Positions 1 through 8,587 are shown, numbered from the stretch's first letter. The stretch: 64,000 bases of DNA from Crossiella sp. SN42 (GCF_023897065.1 NZ_JAMHIV010000033.1:54270-118269), one strand, 5' to 3'. The notes: a model not told the origin generated them from the sequence alone. A program made the numbers and translations.

Positions 1-65
1 TTGGCGCCGAACAGCAGCACGACCACCACAGCGATGATCAGCAGCTCAGGTACTCCGATAGGCAC
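1..65 (-). CDS. tatA: TatA, Sec-independent translocase subunit (N-terminus only)
   Basis: The first 21 codons are visible before the window ends. They read VPIGVPELLIIAVVVVLLFG followed by A, which is the TatA/E pattern of a short polar start, a glutamate at the head of one transmembrane helix, and the FGA that precedes the conserved KKLP hinge (the next, incomplete codon begins AA). The GTG start at 63-65 has a strong ribosome-binding site, AGGAGG, about seven bases upstream. TatA forms the pore of the twin-arginine export system in the cytoplasmic membrane. In many actinobacteria tatA follows pafB-pafC, and here it lies downstream of them on the same strand. The rest of the gene is outside the window. 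Confidence 0.85.
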   Translation of the reverse strand, partial: MPIGVPELLIIAVVVVLLFGA

Positions 66-88
66 GGTCGTTCCTCCTGTCTCCCCCG

Positions 89-331
89 CTACCCGATGGT
101 ACGCGGAGCAGGCATGTCGTCCTTGGTCGAAGCGCGCCGCTCCATGATCGCCACGCGCAACGCGGCGGAGCGGGCACGCAGCAGTCCGGTGCGGTCCCTG
201 ACCGTGCCCTGGAACCTGGCCTGGGCCCGCCCGGCGCGCTTGACCGCACCGAACACCCGGACCAGAACGATCACCAGGACGACCAGTCCGGCGAGGACCG
301 GCAACATGAGGGACAGGTACTGCACCAGCAC
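89..331 (-). CDS. Small membrane protein, unknown function
   Basis: This 80-residue protein has one strongly hydrophobic segment at about residues 8-28 (LMLPVLAGLVVLVIVLVRVF), followed by a basic, probably cytoplasmic tail rich in arginine. It lies between the hydrolase gene and tatA, all on the same strand, so it may be cotranscribed with tatA. The GTG at 331 is the only start in the immediate frame, and no clear ribosome-binding site precedes it; the ATG at 305-307 is an alternative. I do not recognise a family. The helix-plus-basic-tail shape resembles many small actinobacterial membrane proteins, and it is too short to assign a role. Confidence 0.5.
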   Translation of the reverse strand: MLVQYLSLMLPVLAGLVVLVIVLVRVFGAVKRAGRAQARFQGTVRDRTGLLRARSAALRVAIMERRASTKDDMPAPRTIG

Positions 332-472
332 ACCGTAGCTGGCCGCACCGACCGTGACGAGACCCGCCCGATGGATCCGATCACCTGTTTCCCGAGGGAT
401 GAACGGTTCAGAACGATCGTCTTACCCATCCTTGAACAGCGCCCGGAATCCGCACCGCGGGTAGTCACGGCG

Positions 473-1372
473 TCACAGCCGCAGCGCCCAGTCCCGTGCG
501 ACGTCGTACCACTGCGAGGCGGTCCGGTGCAGGTTCAGCGAGTGCCCGGTCTCCGGCACCACGAACGCCTCCAGCGCCACCCCGTCCCCGTACAGCGGCC
601 GCTCCCCCGCCAGCAGCGTCGCCGCGCTGGTGCAGTCGCTGGCCCCCTCCCCGGTGAACAGCACGTCCCGGTCGCCCACCACCAGCAGCACCGGCACGGT
701 GATCCCCGGGTACTCCGCCGGCCCGGGAAAGGTGTCGTAGGCCGGGATCACGTCCGGCTCGGTCAGCTGCTCGTCCAGCGCGACCAGCTGCTCGTCCACG
801 GTCGCCGGGTGCAGGAACAGCCCCGCCCTGGCGCCCGGGATGCTGGTCAGGTACCCGTCGTCCAGCCCCCGGCCGGCGAAGCGCGGGTCCTGGTTCGCCG
901 GGTGGAAGTGCGCGCCGATCCCGGCGAAGACCTTCTCGTTGGGCTGGTTGGTGCCGCCGGTGAGGATGATCCCGTCCACGTCACCCGGATGGCGCAGGGC
1001 GAGGCTGAGGGCCAGCGCGATGCTGAACGAGTGGCTCACGAAGACCACCCGGCGGTAAGGAACCCCGTCCACCTCGCCCGCCCGCAACGCCTGGACCACG
1101 TGGTGCATCGAGTCGGCGTGCGTGGTGCCCAGCAGCTCGGCGCTCGGCGGCCTGCTGCTGTCCCCGGTCCCGAGCCGGTCCACGGTGAGCACCGCGTGCC
1201 CCGCGCCGACCATGGTGTCCACATAGGACGGTCCGTTGGCGCGCACCTGCCAGTAGCCGCGGCCGTAGTAGCCGCCGGGCACCGCCACGTGCACGGTGTC
1301 GGCCGGACCGACCGGGGTGCGCAGCTCGCCGGCGATGTGCAGGTCGAGGCCCACCTGGATCCTGACGTCCAC
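473..1372 (-). CDS. Alpha/beta-hydrolase fold protein
   Basis: A 299-residue protein. The oxyanion-hole region is VPGGYYGRGYW (about residues 31-41). The likely nucleophile is Ser115 in FVSHSFS, an unusual elbow where the common GxSxG glycines are serines. A late aspartate lies in VVGDRDVLF, and the likely catalytic histidine in PETGHSLNLH near the C-terminus. No signal peptide or membrane segment is seen, so it is probably cytoplasmic. The substrate is unknown. I chose the GTG at 1372 because the conserved fold begins just after it and GGGGG lies upstream; the longer open frame runs into a low-complexity repeat and is unlikely to be translated. The gene lies between pafC and tatA. Confidence 0.75.
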   Translation of the reverse strand: MDVRIQVGLDLHIAGELRTPVGPADTVHVAVPGGYYGRGYWQVRANGPSYVDTMVGAGHAVLTVDRLGTGDSSRPPSAELLGTTHADSMHHVVQALRAGEVDGVPYRRVVFVSHSFSIALALSLALRHPGDVDGIILTGGTNQPNEKVFAGIGAHFHPANQDPRFAGRGLDDGYLTSIPGARAGLFLHPATVDEQLVALDEQLTEPDVIPAYDTFPGPAEYPGITVPVLLVVGDRDVLFTGEGASDCTSAATLLAGERPLYGDGVALEAFVVPETGHSLNLHRTASQWYDVARDWALRL

Positions 1373-1419
1373 TCTGCCCCCATTGCTCAAACTTGAATAC
1401 CGGCGGCAGAGTATGCCCG

Positions 1420-1849
1420 ACCAGCAACACCCCGGCAAGCCATCGGCCCGGAGCAGTTCGCCCACCGCGCCCCGGCCAAGCCACTCGCCCACCGCCGCCA
1501 CTCCGCCCGCCGCCCAGCCAACGCCGCCGGTGGCAGCCGCCAGCCCCGGCCGTTCCGGCGACAGCGGTCCCGTCGCGACGGCCCGGCGACAGCGGTCCAA
1601 CAAGCGGCAGTCCAATGCCGACCGCCCAGCCGCGACCTCTCAGCGGCGACCATCCCGTCCCGACCGCCCAGCCACCGACCGCCCAGCGGCGACCATCCCG
1701 TCCTGACCGCCCAGCCACGACCGCCCAGCAGCGGCGGCACCGTCTCGACCGCCCAGCAGCGGCGGCCCAGCGGCGGCTGCCCAGTCCCGGCCGCCCAGTC
1801 CCGGCCGCCCAGTCCCGGCCGCCCGGCCGCGACGCCCGCCCCGTCCGGC
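1420..1849. repeat. Low-complexity imperfect tandem repeats downstream of pafC
   Basis: About 430 bases between the hydrolase gene and pafC contain no credible gene. They are built from GACCGCCCAGC-like units. The clearest repeats are two copies about 43 bases apart, both starting CAGCGGCGACCATCCCGTCC (at 1641 and 1684), and three copies of CCCAGTCCCGGCCG between about 1788 and 1825. Long open frames here exist on both strands only because the composition is so biased. The region could act as a transcription-ending or mRNA-structured spacer, but nothing shows this directly. Confidence 0.7.
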
Positions 1850-2827
1850 TCAGTCCACCGGTGCCAGGCTCGCGCGGCGCAACGCCTGCCGCGCCCGCTC
1901 CCTGATCTGCCCGGCCAGCTCCTCCGGCCGCTCCACGTGCACGTCCCGCCCCAGCCCCAGCATCAGCCGGACCATCCAGGACTCGTCGGTGTAGCGCATC
2001 AGCACCCTGGCCCGGCCGTCGCCCAGCTCGGTCACCTCGTCCACCGGGTAGTACTCGGCCACCCACCGCGCGTCCGGCTCCAGCACCAGCATCGCCACGT
2101 GCTGGTCCGGCTCCGGGCGGTACAGGCCCTCGGAGACGTCGGTGGGCTCGGCGTGCGGCGGGGGCGTGGCGGCCTCGGCCAGGACGTCCACCTCGTCGAT
2201 GCGGTCCAGCCGGAACAGCCGCACGCCCTCGGCCCGGCGGCACCAGGCCTCCAGGTAGCTGCGGCCGTCCACCAGCAGCAGGCGCATCGGGTCCACCACC
2301 CGGTCGCTGATCTCGTCCCGGGAGATCGTGTAGTACCGCAGCCGCACCGCGCGCCGGTCCTGCAGCGCCCGCTGCAACGGCTCGCGGACCTCGGCGGTCG
2401 CCCGGCTCTCCCGCCCGGCCAGGCCGACCACCACACCGGCGGGCTGGGCCTGGCCCACCGCGGACTCGATCTTGGCCAGGGTGCGGCGCACCGCGTCGGT
2501 GTCGGCGACGCCGGGGGTGTCGGCCAGCGCGCGCAGCGCCACCAGCAGCGCGGTCGCCTCCTCGGCGGTCAGCCGCAGCGGCCGGTTCATGCCGGCGTCG
2601 TAGGTGACCGTGACGGTGTCCCCGTCGAAGGACAGGTCGATCAGGTCACCCGGCCCGTACCCGGGCAGCCCGCACATCCACAGCAGCTCCAGGTCCTTGC
2701 GCAGCTGCTGCGCGGTGACCCCGAAGTCGGCGGCGGCCTCGGAGATCAGCACTCCCGGCCGGGCCAGGAAGTAGGGCACCAGGGACAGCAGCCTGGGCAG
2801 CCGCTCGGTGGAGGAGGAGGCGGTCAT
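1850..2827 (-). CDS. pafC: PafC, WYL-domain transcriptional regulator
   Basis: This 325-residue protein starts with a winged helix (RLPRLLSLVPYFLARPG ... VTAQQLRKDLELLWMCGLPGY) and continues with a WYL domain (RRAVRLRYYTISRDEISDRVVDPMRLLLVDGRSYLEAW). It ends with a conserved WCX-type extension. Size and architecture match PafC. In mycobacteria PafB and PafC form a heterodimer that activates the LexA-independent DNA-damage response; it is encoded beside, but does not act in, pupylation. The start overlaps the pafB stop by four bases (ATGA), so the two are translationally coupled. In this genome pafA is separated from the pair. Confidence 0.9.
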   Translation of the reverse strand: MTASSSTERLPRLLSLVPYFLARPGVLISEAAADFGVTAQQLRKDLELLWMCGLPGYGPGDLIDLSFDGDTVTVTYDAGMNRPLRLTAEEATALLVALRALADTPGVADTDAVRRTLAKIESAVGQAQPAGVVVGLAGRESRATAEVREPLQRALQDRRAVRLRYYTISRDEISDRVVDPMRLLLVDGRSYLEAWCRRAEGVRLFRLDRIDEVDVLAEAATPPPHAEPTDVSEGLYRPEPDQHVAMLVLEPDARWVAEYYPVDEVTELGDGRARVLMRYTDESWMVRLMLGLGRDVHVERPEELAGQIRERARQALRRASLAPVD

Positions 2828-3795
2828 CGGGCCTCACCCGCCGCACCGGCGAGCAGCTGGTGCACGTGCGTGCGCAGCGACTCCGGTTCCAGCACCACCA
2901 CATCGGGCCCGTACCCGGCGATCCAGCTGGCCGCCGAGTTCGGGTACACCAGGTCGATCTCCATCACCTCGCCGGCTTCGCCGTCCAGCTCCATCGCCTC
3001 CACCGCCTTGGCCCGCCGCCGCAACCCGTGCGCCCGCTCCAGCGCCACCCAGACCCTGGCCGGGGCCGACTGCGGCGCGTTGTCCTGGTCACCGGCGACG
3101 AAGTGCAGCAGGTCGACGCCTTCCGGCCGGCGCACCGCCCCGTCCCGCCCGGTGGCCTTGGGGATGCCGACCACCCTGGACAGCCGGAAGCAGCGCGGCG
3201 CGTTCCGGTCCCGGTCCTGCCCGACCAGGTACCAGCGCCCGCGCCAGGACACCACGCCCCACGGCTCGACGGTCCGCCGCTCCGGTTCGGGCGCGCTCTG
3301 CTTGCGGTAGTCGAAGCTGACCACCTTCCCGGCGTGCACCGCGGCCAGCAGCGGCCCGAACGCCGGCTCGTTCGCCCGCACCTTGGGCTCCACGATCGAC
3401 GGCGCCGCCTGGTCCACGTCGACCCCGGCCGCGCGCAACTTCACCAGCGCGCCGTGCGCGGCGCCGGTCAGCTCCGGCGACTCCCAGAGCCGCACCGCCA
3501 GCGCCACCGCCGCGGCCTCGTCCGGCTCCAGGTCGATCTCGCCCAGCTCGTAGTCCCGCCGGGCGATCCGGTAGCCCTCGGGGTCGAACGCCGAGTGCCG
3601 GCCGGTCTCCAGCGGCACGCCCAGGTCGCGCAGTTCGGCCTTGTCCCGCTCGAACATGCGGAAGAAGGCTTCCTGGTTGGCCGCATCGGTGTACCCGGGC
3701 ACGATCGACCGGATCCGGTCGGCGGTCAGGTACTGCCGGGTCGACAGCAGGCAGAGGACCAGGTTCACCAGGCGTTCGGCGCGGGCAACGGACAC
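2824..3795 (-). CDS. pafB: PafB, WYL-domain transcriptional regulator
   Basis: A 323-residue partner of PafC. The N-terminal winged helix contains RLVNLVLCLLSTRQYLTADRI and the segment FERDKAELRDLGVPLE that is typical of PafB. The central WYL domain reads GKVVSFDYRKQSAPEPERRTVEPWGVVSWRGRWYLVGQDRDR, and a WCX-type C-terminal domain follows. It is first in a two-gene operon, and its last bases overlap pafC. By homology with mycobacteria it is a DNA-binding activator of damage-response genes. Start choice is secure: the frame begins MSVARAERLVN, the usual PafB start. The methyltransferase gene that precedes it on the same strand ends about 100 bases upstream. Confidence 0.9.
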   Translation of the reverse strand: MSVARAERLVNLVLCLLSTRQYLTADRIRSIVPGYTDAANQEAFFRMFERDKAELRDLGVPLETGRHSAFDPEGYRIARRDYELGEIDLEPDEAAAVALAVRLWESPELTGAAHGALVKLRAAGVDVDQAAPSIVEPKVRANEPAFGPLLAAVHAGKVVSFDYRKQSAPEPERRTVEPWGVVSWRGRWYLVGQDRDRNAPRCFRLSRVVGIPKATGRDGAVRRPEGVDLLHFVAGDQDNAPQSAPARVWVALERAHGLRRRAKAVEAMELDGEAGEVMEIDLVYPNSAASWIAGYGPDVVVLEPESLRTHVHQLLAGAAGEAR

Positions 3796-3896
3796 CGAAG
3801 CAGCTTACGGGTCCGCGCCAGCGCGCTGGGCCGAACGGGCCTTGTTGCTCCCCTCTCTGTGGTACGTGCCCGGTCAAGGACCGGCTGGTGGGCAGG

Positions 3897-4700
3897 TCAG
3901 CGGGTGCCGACGCCGATCAGCGAGTCCGCGCCGAGGTCGTTGATGCCTGCCGCGGCCAGCCGGTGCAGGAAGTCCGCGCGGACCGCCTCCACCTGCCGTT
4001 CGGTCAGCCCGGCCAGCCGGGCGCGCATGCCGGTGCCCAGCACGAAGCTCCACGCCAGCTGCTCGTCGATCGGGATGCGCAGGTCCACCTTGCGCACCGC
4101 CACCTCCGAGAGCCCGAGCCCGGCCAGCCAGCCGGCCAGCTTCTCCTCGGTGTTGATGCGCTGGGCGGCCAGGTTGACCGGCGAGTTGATCGGCAGCTCC
4201 GGCTTGTACACCCGCACCGCGTCGACCAGCTCGGAGCCGAACCCCTCCGTGGAGGCATCCGCCCAGGTGGTGACCACGAACTTGCCACCGGGCCGGACCA
4301 GCGCGATCAGCTTGCCCGCCGCGGCGTCCATCTCGGGCAGGAAGAACACGCCGTAGGCGCACTGCACCACGTCGTAGGGATCGCCGTCCGGCGCCGCCCA
4401 GACCGTGGCGTCGGCCTGGAAGAACCCGGCCTGGCGGAGCCCGCGCCGGGCGGCCACCTTGCGCGCGTAGGCCAGCAGCTCGCCTGCCAGGTCCAGCCCG
4501 TGCACCAGCCCCGCTTCGCCGACCAGTTCGGCCGCGGGCAGCGCGGAGGCGCCTGCCCCGCAGCACACGTCGAGCACCCGGTCGCCTGGCTCGAGCCCGG
4601 CCGCCTCCGCTGTCGCCGAGCCCATCGGGCCCCACAGCAGCGGCGACCAGTCCACGAACTCCGCGCGTCCCGCGTCGAACACCGCACCCACATCGGTCAT
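3897..4700 (-). CDS. Class I SAM-dependent methyltransferase
   Basis: A 267-residue protein with SAM-binding motif I at VLDVCCGAGASALP (about residues 43-56) and an acidic motif II in VHGLDLAGELL. The following strands read DPYDVVQCAYGVFFLPEMD and LIALVRPGGKFVVTTWAD, as in small-molecule methyltransferases of the UbiE/COQ5 type. The substrate is unknown. I chose the ATG at 4700 (MTDVGAVFD) because the upstream frame is not conserved in character and crosses the sigma-factor promoter region. The gene is divergent from the DGPF gene, and the two share a 115-base promoter region. Confidence 0.8.
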   Translation of the reverse strand: MTDVGAVFDAGRAEFVDWSPLLWGPMGSATAEAAGLEPGDRVLDVCCGAGASALPAAELVGEAGLVHGLDLAGELLAYARKVAARRGLRQAGFFQADATVWAAPDGDPYDVVQCAYGVFFLPEMDAAAGKLIALVRPGGKFVVTTWADASTEGFGSELVDAVRVYKPELPINSPVNLAAQRINTEEKLAGWLAGLGLSEVAVRKVDLRIPIDEQLAWSFVLGTGMRARLAGLTERQVEAVRADFLHRLAAAGINDLGADSLIGVGTR

Positions 4701-4733
4701 GAACCGATCTTGCCAAAAAAAGACCGGCAGTCG

Positions 4734-4760
4734 TGTCGAAGTGCGCACTCGCCGATCGAC
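4734..4760 (+). promoter_or_regulatory. Candidate ECF42-type promoter for the DGPF gene
   Basis: TGTCGA at 4734-4739 is followed after 17 bases by CGAC at 4757-4760, and transcription would begin about 45 bases before the DGPF start codon. From memory, promoters of the ECF42 sigma group carry TGTCGA at -35 and CGA(T/C) at -10. A sigma factor of that type is encoded just downstream, so autoregulation of the pair is likely. Confidence 0.55.
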
Positions 4761-4815
4761 GCACCGGTAGAACGGGGTCCCCACGATCCCGATGATCACG
4801 ACGAAGGAGTCGACG

Positions 4816-5241
4816 ATGCGTTTCATGGTTCTGGTCAAGGCCAACGAGGACACCGAGGCTGGCGCCATGCCCAGCGAGGCGGAACTGACCGCGATGGGCC
4901 GCTACAACGAGGAACTGGTCAAGGCGGGCGTGCTGCTCGCGGGCGAGGGCCTGCACCCCAGCTCGAACGGTGTCCGGATCGCCTTCGACGGCGACAAGCG
5001 CACCGTGATCGACGGCCCGTTCGCCGAGACCAAGGAGCTGCTCGCGGGCTTCTGGCTGCTCGAGGTCGGCTCCCGGGAGGAGATCATCGAGTGGGTCAAG
5101 CGGGCTCCGATGGAAAGCGGCGAGCTGGAGATCCGCCAGGTGTTCACCGAGGACGACTTCGGCGACGCCATGTCCCCCGAGCTGAAGGAGCACGAGGCGA
5201 AGCTGCGCGCGCAGGTGGAGGAGCAGCAGCGCGGGAAGTGA
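4816..5241 (+). CDS. YCII/DGPF-domain protein
   Basis: This 141-residue protein begins MRFMVLVKANEDTEAG and contains the hallmark DGPFAETKELLAGFWLLEV, both typical of the YCII-related DGPF family. These are small ferredoxin-like-fold proteins of uncertain biochemical role. In many actinobacteria and proteobacteria they are encoded next to ECF42 sigma factors, and that is the arrangement here: the sigma gene begins 66 bases downstream. The ATG at 4816 follows GAAGGAG with good spacing. A candidate ECF promoter lies about 55-80 bases upstream. Its function is probably tied to the sigma factor, as a target or modulator. Confidence 0.85.
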   Translation: MRFMVLVKANEDTEAGAMPSEAELTAMGRYNEELVKAGVLLAGEGLHPSSNGVRIAFDGDKRTVIDGPFAETKELLAGFWLLEVGSREEIIEWVKRAPMESGELEIRQVFTEDDFGDAMSPELKEHEAKLRAQVEEQQRGK

Positions 5242-5307
5242 CCCCGGCGGCCGCCGGGCCGGCTTGCTGGTTGCCTCGTCGCGGAGGGCCTGCTCTGATG
5301 GCCCTTC

Positions 5308-6564
5308 GTGACGGCAACCGAGGCCCATCGGGCGGTCGAGGCGGTGTGGCGGATCGAGTCCGCGCGGGTGGTGGCCGGTCTCGCGCGGCTGGTCCGGGAT
5401 GTCGGCCTTGCCGAGGAGCTGGCCCAGGACGCGCTGGTCGCCGCGCTGGAGCAGTGGCCTGAGGAGGGTGTGCCGCGCAACCCGGGCGCCTGGCTGATGG
5501 CCGCCGCCCGGCGCCGCGCGGTGGACCTCATCCGCCGCAACGAGAACTACCAGCGCAAGCTCGCCGAGCTCGGCCGCTCGCTGGCCACCGAGCACGAGCC
5601 CGACCTGGCCGCCGCGATCGACGAGGACATCCAGGACGACCTGCTGCGCCTGGTCTTCACCGCCTGCCACCCCGTCCTGTCCACCGAGGGCAGGGTGGCG
5701 CTGACCCTGCGCATGCTGGGCGGGCTGACCACCAAGGAGATCGCGCGGGCCTTCCTGGTGCCCGAGCCGACCGTGGCGCAGCGGATCGTGCGGGCGAAGA
5801 AGACCCTGGCCGAGGCGAAGGTGCCGTTCGAGACGCCGAGGGGCGCCGAGCGAGCGGCCCGGCTGTCCTCGGTGCTGGAGGTCGTCTACCTGGTGTTCAA
5901 CGAGGGCTATTCGGCGACCGCGGGCGAGGACTGGCTGCGCCCGGAGCTGTGCGCGGAGGCGCTGCGGCTGGGCCGGGTGCTCGCCGGACTGGTCCCGGCC
6001 GAGGCCGAGGTGCACGGCCTGGTGGCGCTGATGGAGATCCAGGCCTCCCGCACCCGGGCCAGGACCGGGCCGGACGGGACGCCGGTGCTGCTGCTGGAGC
6101 AGGACCGTTCGCGCTGGGACCGGCTGCTGATCGGCCGCGGCCTGGCGGCGCTGGAACGCGCGGAACAGCTCGGCCATCCGCGCGGCCCCTACACCGTGCA
6201 GGCCGCGATCGCCGCCTGTCACGCGCGGGCGCGCACCGCCGAGGAGACCGACTGGGTCCGCATCGCCGCGCAGTACCAGGCGCTGGCGCTGCTCACCCCG
6301 TCGCCGGTGGTGGAGCTGAACCGCGCGGTGGCGCTGGGCATGGCGTTCGGGCCCGCGGCCGGACTCGAGCTGGTCGAGCAGCTCAGCGAGGTGCCCGCAC
6401 TGAAGAACTACCACCGGCTGCCGAGCGTAAAAGCCGATCTCCTGGCCAAGCTGGGCCGCCACGACGAAGCGCGGACGGAGTTCCTGCGGGCGGCGGAGCT
6501 GACGGAGAACACCAGGGAGCGAACCCTGCTCCTCGATCGGGCGAGTGCCCTGCCCTCGATTTGA
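5308..6564 (+). CDS. ECF-family RNA polymerase sigma factor, ECF42 type
   Basis: A 418-residue protein, about twice the length of a minimal ECF sigma. Region 2 is in LARLVRDVGLAEELAQDALVAALEQWPEEGVPRNPGAWLMAAARRRAVDLIRR, and region 4 is in VALTLRMLGGLTTKEIARAFLVPEPTVAQRIVRAKK. Beyond it lies a ~200-residue C-terminal extension with helical, TPR-like character, containing RGPYTVQAAIAACHARA and SPVVELNRAVALGMA, which is characteristic of the ECF42 group. No anti-sigma gene is adjacent, which also fits that group, where the extension itself is thought to control activity. The GTG at 5308 fits the family start (TATEAHRAVEAVWRIESAR). The SRPBCC gene starts 25 bases after the stop and may belong to the same transcript. 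Confidence 0.9.
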   Translation: MTATEAHRAVEAVWRIESARVVAGLARLVRDVGLAEELAQDALVAALEQWPEEGVPRNPGAWLMAAARRRAVDLIRRNENYQRKLAELGRSLATEHEPDLAAAIDEDIQDDLLRLVFTACHPVLSTEGRVALTLRMLGGLTTKEIARAFLVPEPTVAQRIVRAKKTLAEAKVPFETPRGAERAARLSSVLEVVYLVFNEGYSATAGEDWLRPELCAEALRLGRVLAGLVPAEAEVHGLVALMEIQASRTRARTGPDGTPVLLLEQDRSRWDRLLIGRGLAALERAEQLGHPRGPYTVQAAIAACHARARTAEETDWVRIAAQYQALALLTPSPVVELNRAVALGMAFGPAAGLELVEQLSEVPALKNYHRLPSVKADLLAKLGRHDEARTEFLRAAELTENTRERTLLLDRASALPSI

Positions 6565-6588
6565 CAGCCTTCATGAACAACAAGTTAT

Positions 6589-7562
6589 ATGGCTTCCATG
6601 GCAATTACAAGTGGCTCCCTGGACCGGAACGACAACGCGCGACCCGTCCTGCGCTTCGAGCGCCGGCTGCGCCATCCCCCGGAGAAGGTGTGGCGGGCGG
6701 TGACCGATCCGGCCCACCTGAAGCACTGGTTTCCGGCGGAGCTCCAGACCGAGCAACGCATAGGCGCGCCCATCACATTCGTCTTCCCGGGCGCTGAGGC
6801 GCCGCCGGGCAGTGGCGAGATCCTGGAGTTCGATCCGCCCCGAGTGTTCGCCTCTCCTGGAAAGACGCAAACTCGCTGGACACGACCGTTTTGCGGTTCG
6901 AGCTGGTGCCCGAGGACGAGGGCTGCCTGCTGACTTTCACGCATGCCCTCGGCGGCCCCGGCGACCTGCTGGCCACGGCGCGCCACGCGGCGGGCTGGGA
7001 CGGCAGGCTGGACGTCCTGGAGGGGGTTTTAGCAGGCCACGAGGTCGAGTCCACCATGAAGGACTGGTTCCGCCGAGCCGAGCGCTACGTCGAGGAGTTT
7101 GGGATCGCCACTGGCGAGTGCGTGGCAGTGGCTGACGGCTTCCTGCTGCGGGCGCAACGGGACCTGGTTCACCCGAAAGAGAAGGTCTGGGCCGAGCTGA
7201 CCAAGGACGACCCAGCCGTCCTCGGCGCCGCTCCCCCGCTGCGCGCCACCCACGGCTACCAGGCCGCGGGCACCGTCACCGAGCTCGACGCCCCCGACGG
7301 CCTGACCTACACCTGGCTGCACGAGGACGAACCGGCCGGTGTGGTGCGCTGGCAGCTGACCGCGCAGCCCTTCGGCTCCCTGCTGACCGTCACCCAGACC
7401 ATCCCAGCCCACCTGGCGGACCTGCGCGCGGTCACCCTGGCCGCCTGGCAGACCCACCTGGAACTGTTCTTCGCCGCCCTGTTCGGCGAGATCCGCTGCC
7501 CCTGGCCCACCGACCGCACCGAGGACTTACGCCAGCGCTACGCCAAAACCCTGGACGCCTGA
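6589..7562 (+). pseudogene. Double SRPBCC (AHSA1-like) protein, frameshifted
   Basis: Two open frames together make one protein. The first starts at 6589 (LRFERRLRHPPEKVWRAVTDP) and reaches FDPPRVFA. The continuation SWKDANSLDTTVLRFELVPED lies in the next frame from about 6855 and runs to 7562. Loss of one T near 6853 (CCTTCTCC becoming CCTCTCC) explains the break, because one added base restores VFAFSWKD. The intact product would have two tandem AHSA1-like ligand-binding domains; the second begins FLLRAQRDLVHPKEKVWAELT. This is either a recent mutation or a sequencing error. The gene follows the ECF42 sigma gene closely and contains a TTA codon near its end. Confidence 0.75.
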
Positions 7563-7829
7563 CCAAGCCCCGTCCCTGACCGAACCCAGCCCCCGGCTCC
7601 CCACCCTCGCGAGCAAACGCGCACCGGCAATCACGCCTTGATCCCGAATCTCGCGAGGGCACCGGGTCCCGCCCCGACCCCGCCCGGGCACAACAAGTTC
7701 CCCACCAAATCCGCCCGGCGGACAACCACGCCAGGCGTTCGGCGAGCCCTACGACCAGCACGGCCAACGCGACCCCGAAGCGCCGCTTCCCTGCCCGCGC
7801 AACCGGCATCGGCGACCGCTGACCAAACG

Positions 7830-8160
7830 CTGCCCGATCGCGAAGGCGACGGCGCGAGCGATCGCCGCCGGTGGCAGCACGAACTCGGTGCGCGAGGCCT
7901 CGACCTTGGCCCGGATCCGCGGGTTGGTGATCGTGTCCACGATCTCGGTCTCGACGTAGCCGGGTGACACCACGCTCACCCGCAGGTCGGCCACTACTTC
8001 CTGGTGGAGGCCCAGTCCTCGACCCCCTGGCGGGCGAGGGCGACCGGCCTCGGTGATGCGGGCGGCCAGCGCTTCCAGTCGCCCGGTGCGGCGCGCACCG
8101 AGCACGACCTCGGCGCCGCCTCGGCCAGCAGCAGGGCGTTCTCGCCGAGCGCCGCTGCTG
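7830..8160 (-). pseudogene. Remnant of a short-chain dehydrogenase
   Basis: On the minus strand, pieces of an SDR appear in different frames: GENALLLAEA and GAEVVLGARRTGRLEALAAR from the N-terminal Rossmann half, then LRVSVVSPGYVETEIVDT and PPAAIARAVAFAIGQ from the C-terminal end. The middle of the protein, including the catalytic YxxxK, is missing, and frames change at least twice. This is a decayed gene, not an error at one base. Limits are approximate. Confidence 0.65.
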
Positions 8161-8253
8161 GCCGCGAGCTTCGAGCTGCGCGTCGAACGGGGCCCGGCCG
8201 GGTTCTCGGTGGCGGAGCCGACCGAGACCGGTCCCGAGCCGGTCGACCGGCTC

Positions 8254-8298
8254 GCAGGCACCGCAGGCACCGCAGGCACCGCAGGCACCGCGGGCGCC
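8254..8298. repeat. 9-bp tandem repeat
   Basis: Four perfect copies of GCAGGCACC run from 8254 to 8289, followed by one diverged copy (GCGGGCGCC). The array lies in gene-poor DNA beside the SDR remnant. Read as protein it would encode Gly-Thr-Ala repeats, but no credible gene covers it. Confidence 0.85.
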
Positions 8299-8587
8299 TA
8301 CGTGCGGTTCGTCGCCGTGCGCGGAGCGGGTTCGACGTGATCTTCGCCCGCGAGCTGGGCGAAGCGGGGGCGGGCGCACCGAGCCGGTGGCGGCTCTGCG
8401 GCCGCTGGAGCGGCTGATCGCGCTGGCCCACGGCTTCGCGGCCCTGGACACCGGCGGTTTCCTGACCGGCTCCCGCCTTGTCGAGGACGACGTCGCAACA
8501 CGGGCCACCCAGGCTGCGGCCGCACTGATCCGCAGCGGCCAGTCCAGGGACGGACCGTGCGGCGGCGGTGTGGACGGCGGGCTGGGC
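8299..8587. other. Gene-poor stretch
   Basis: I see no convincing gene here. A plus-strand frame reads LERLIALAHGFAALDTGGFLTGSRLVEDD near 8405-8500 and has protein-like composition, but it has no sensible start or end and I cannot assign it. Together with the SDR remnant and the 9-bp array, this makes about 1 kb of decaying DNA between 7563 and 8587. Confidence 0.5.

Noticed and set aside
1420..1849. CRISPR-like or satellite array
   Set aside because: The units are imperfect and of variable spacing, without uniform spacers or cas genes.
7563..8587. Transposon or insertion sequence in the decayed stretch
   Set aside because: No transposase motifs, terminal inverted repeats or target duplications could be found by eye.
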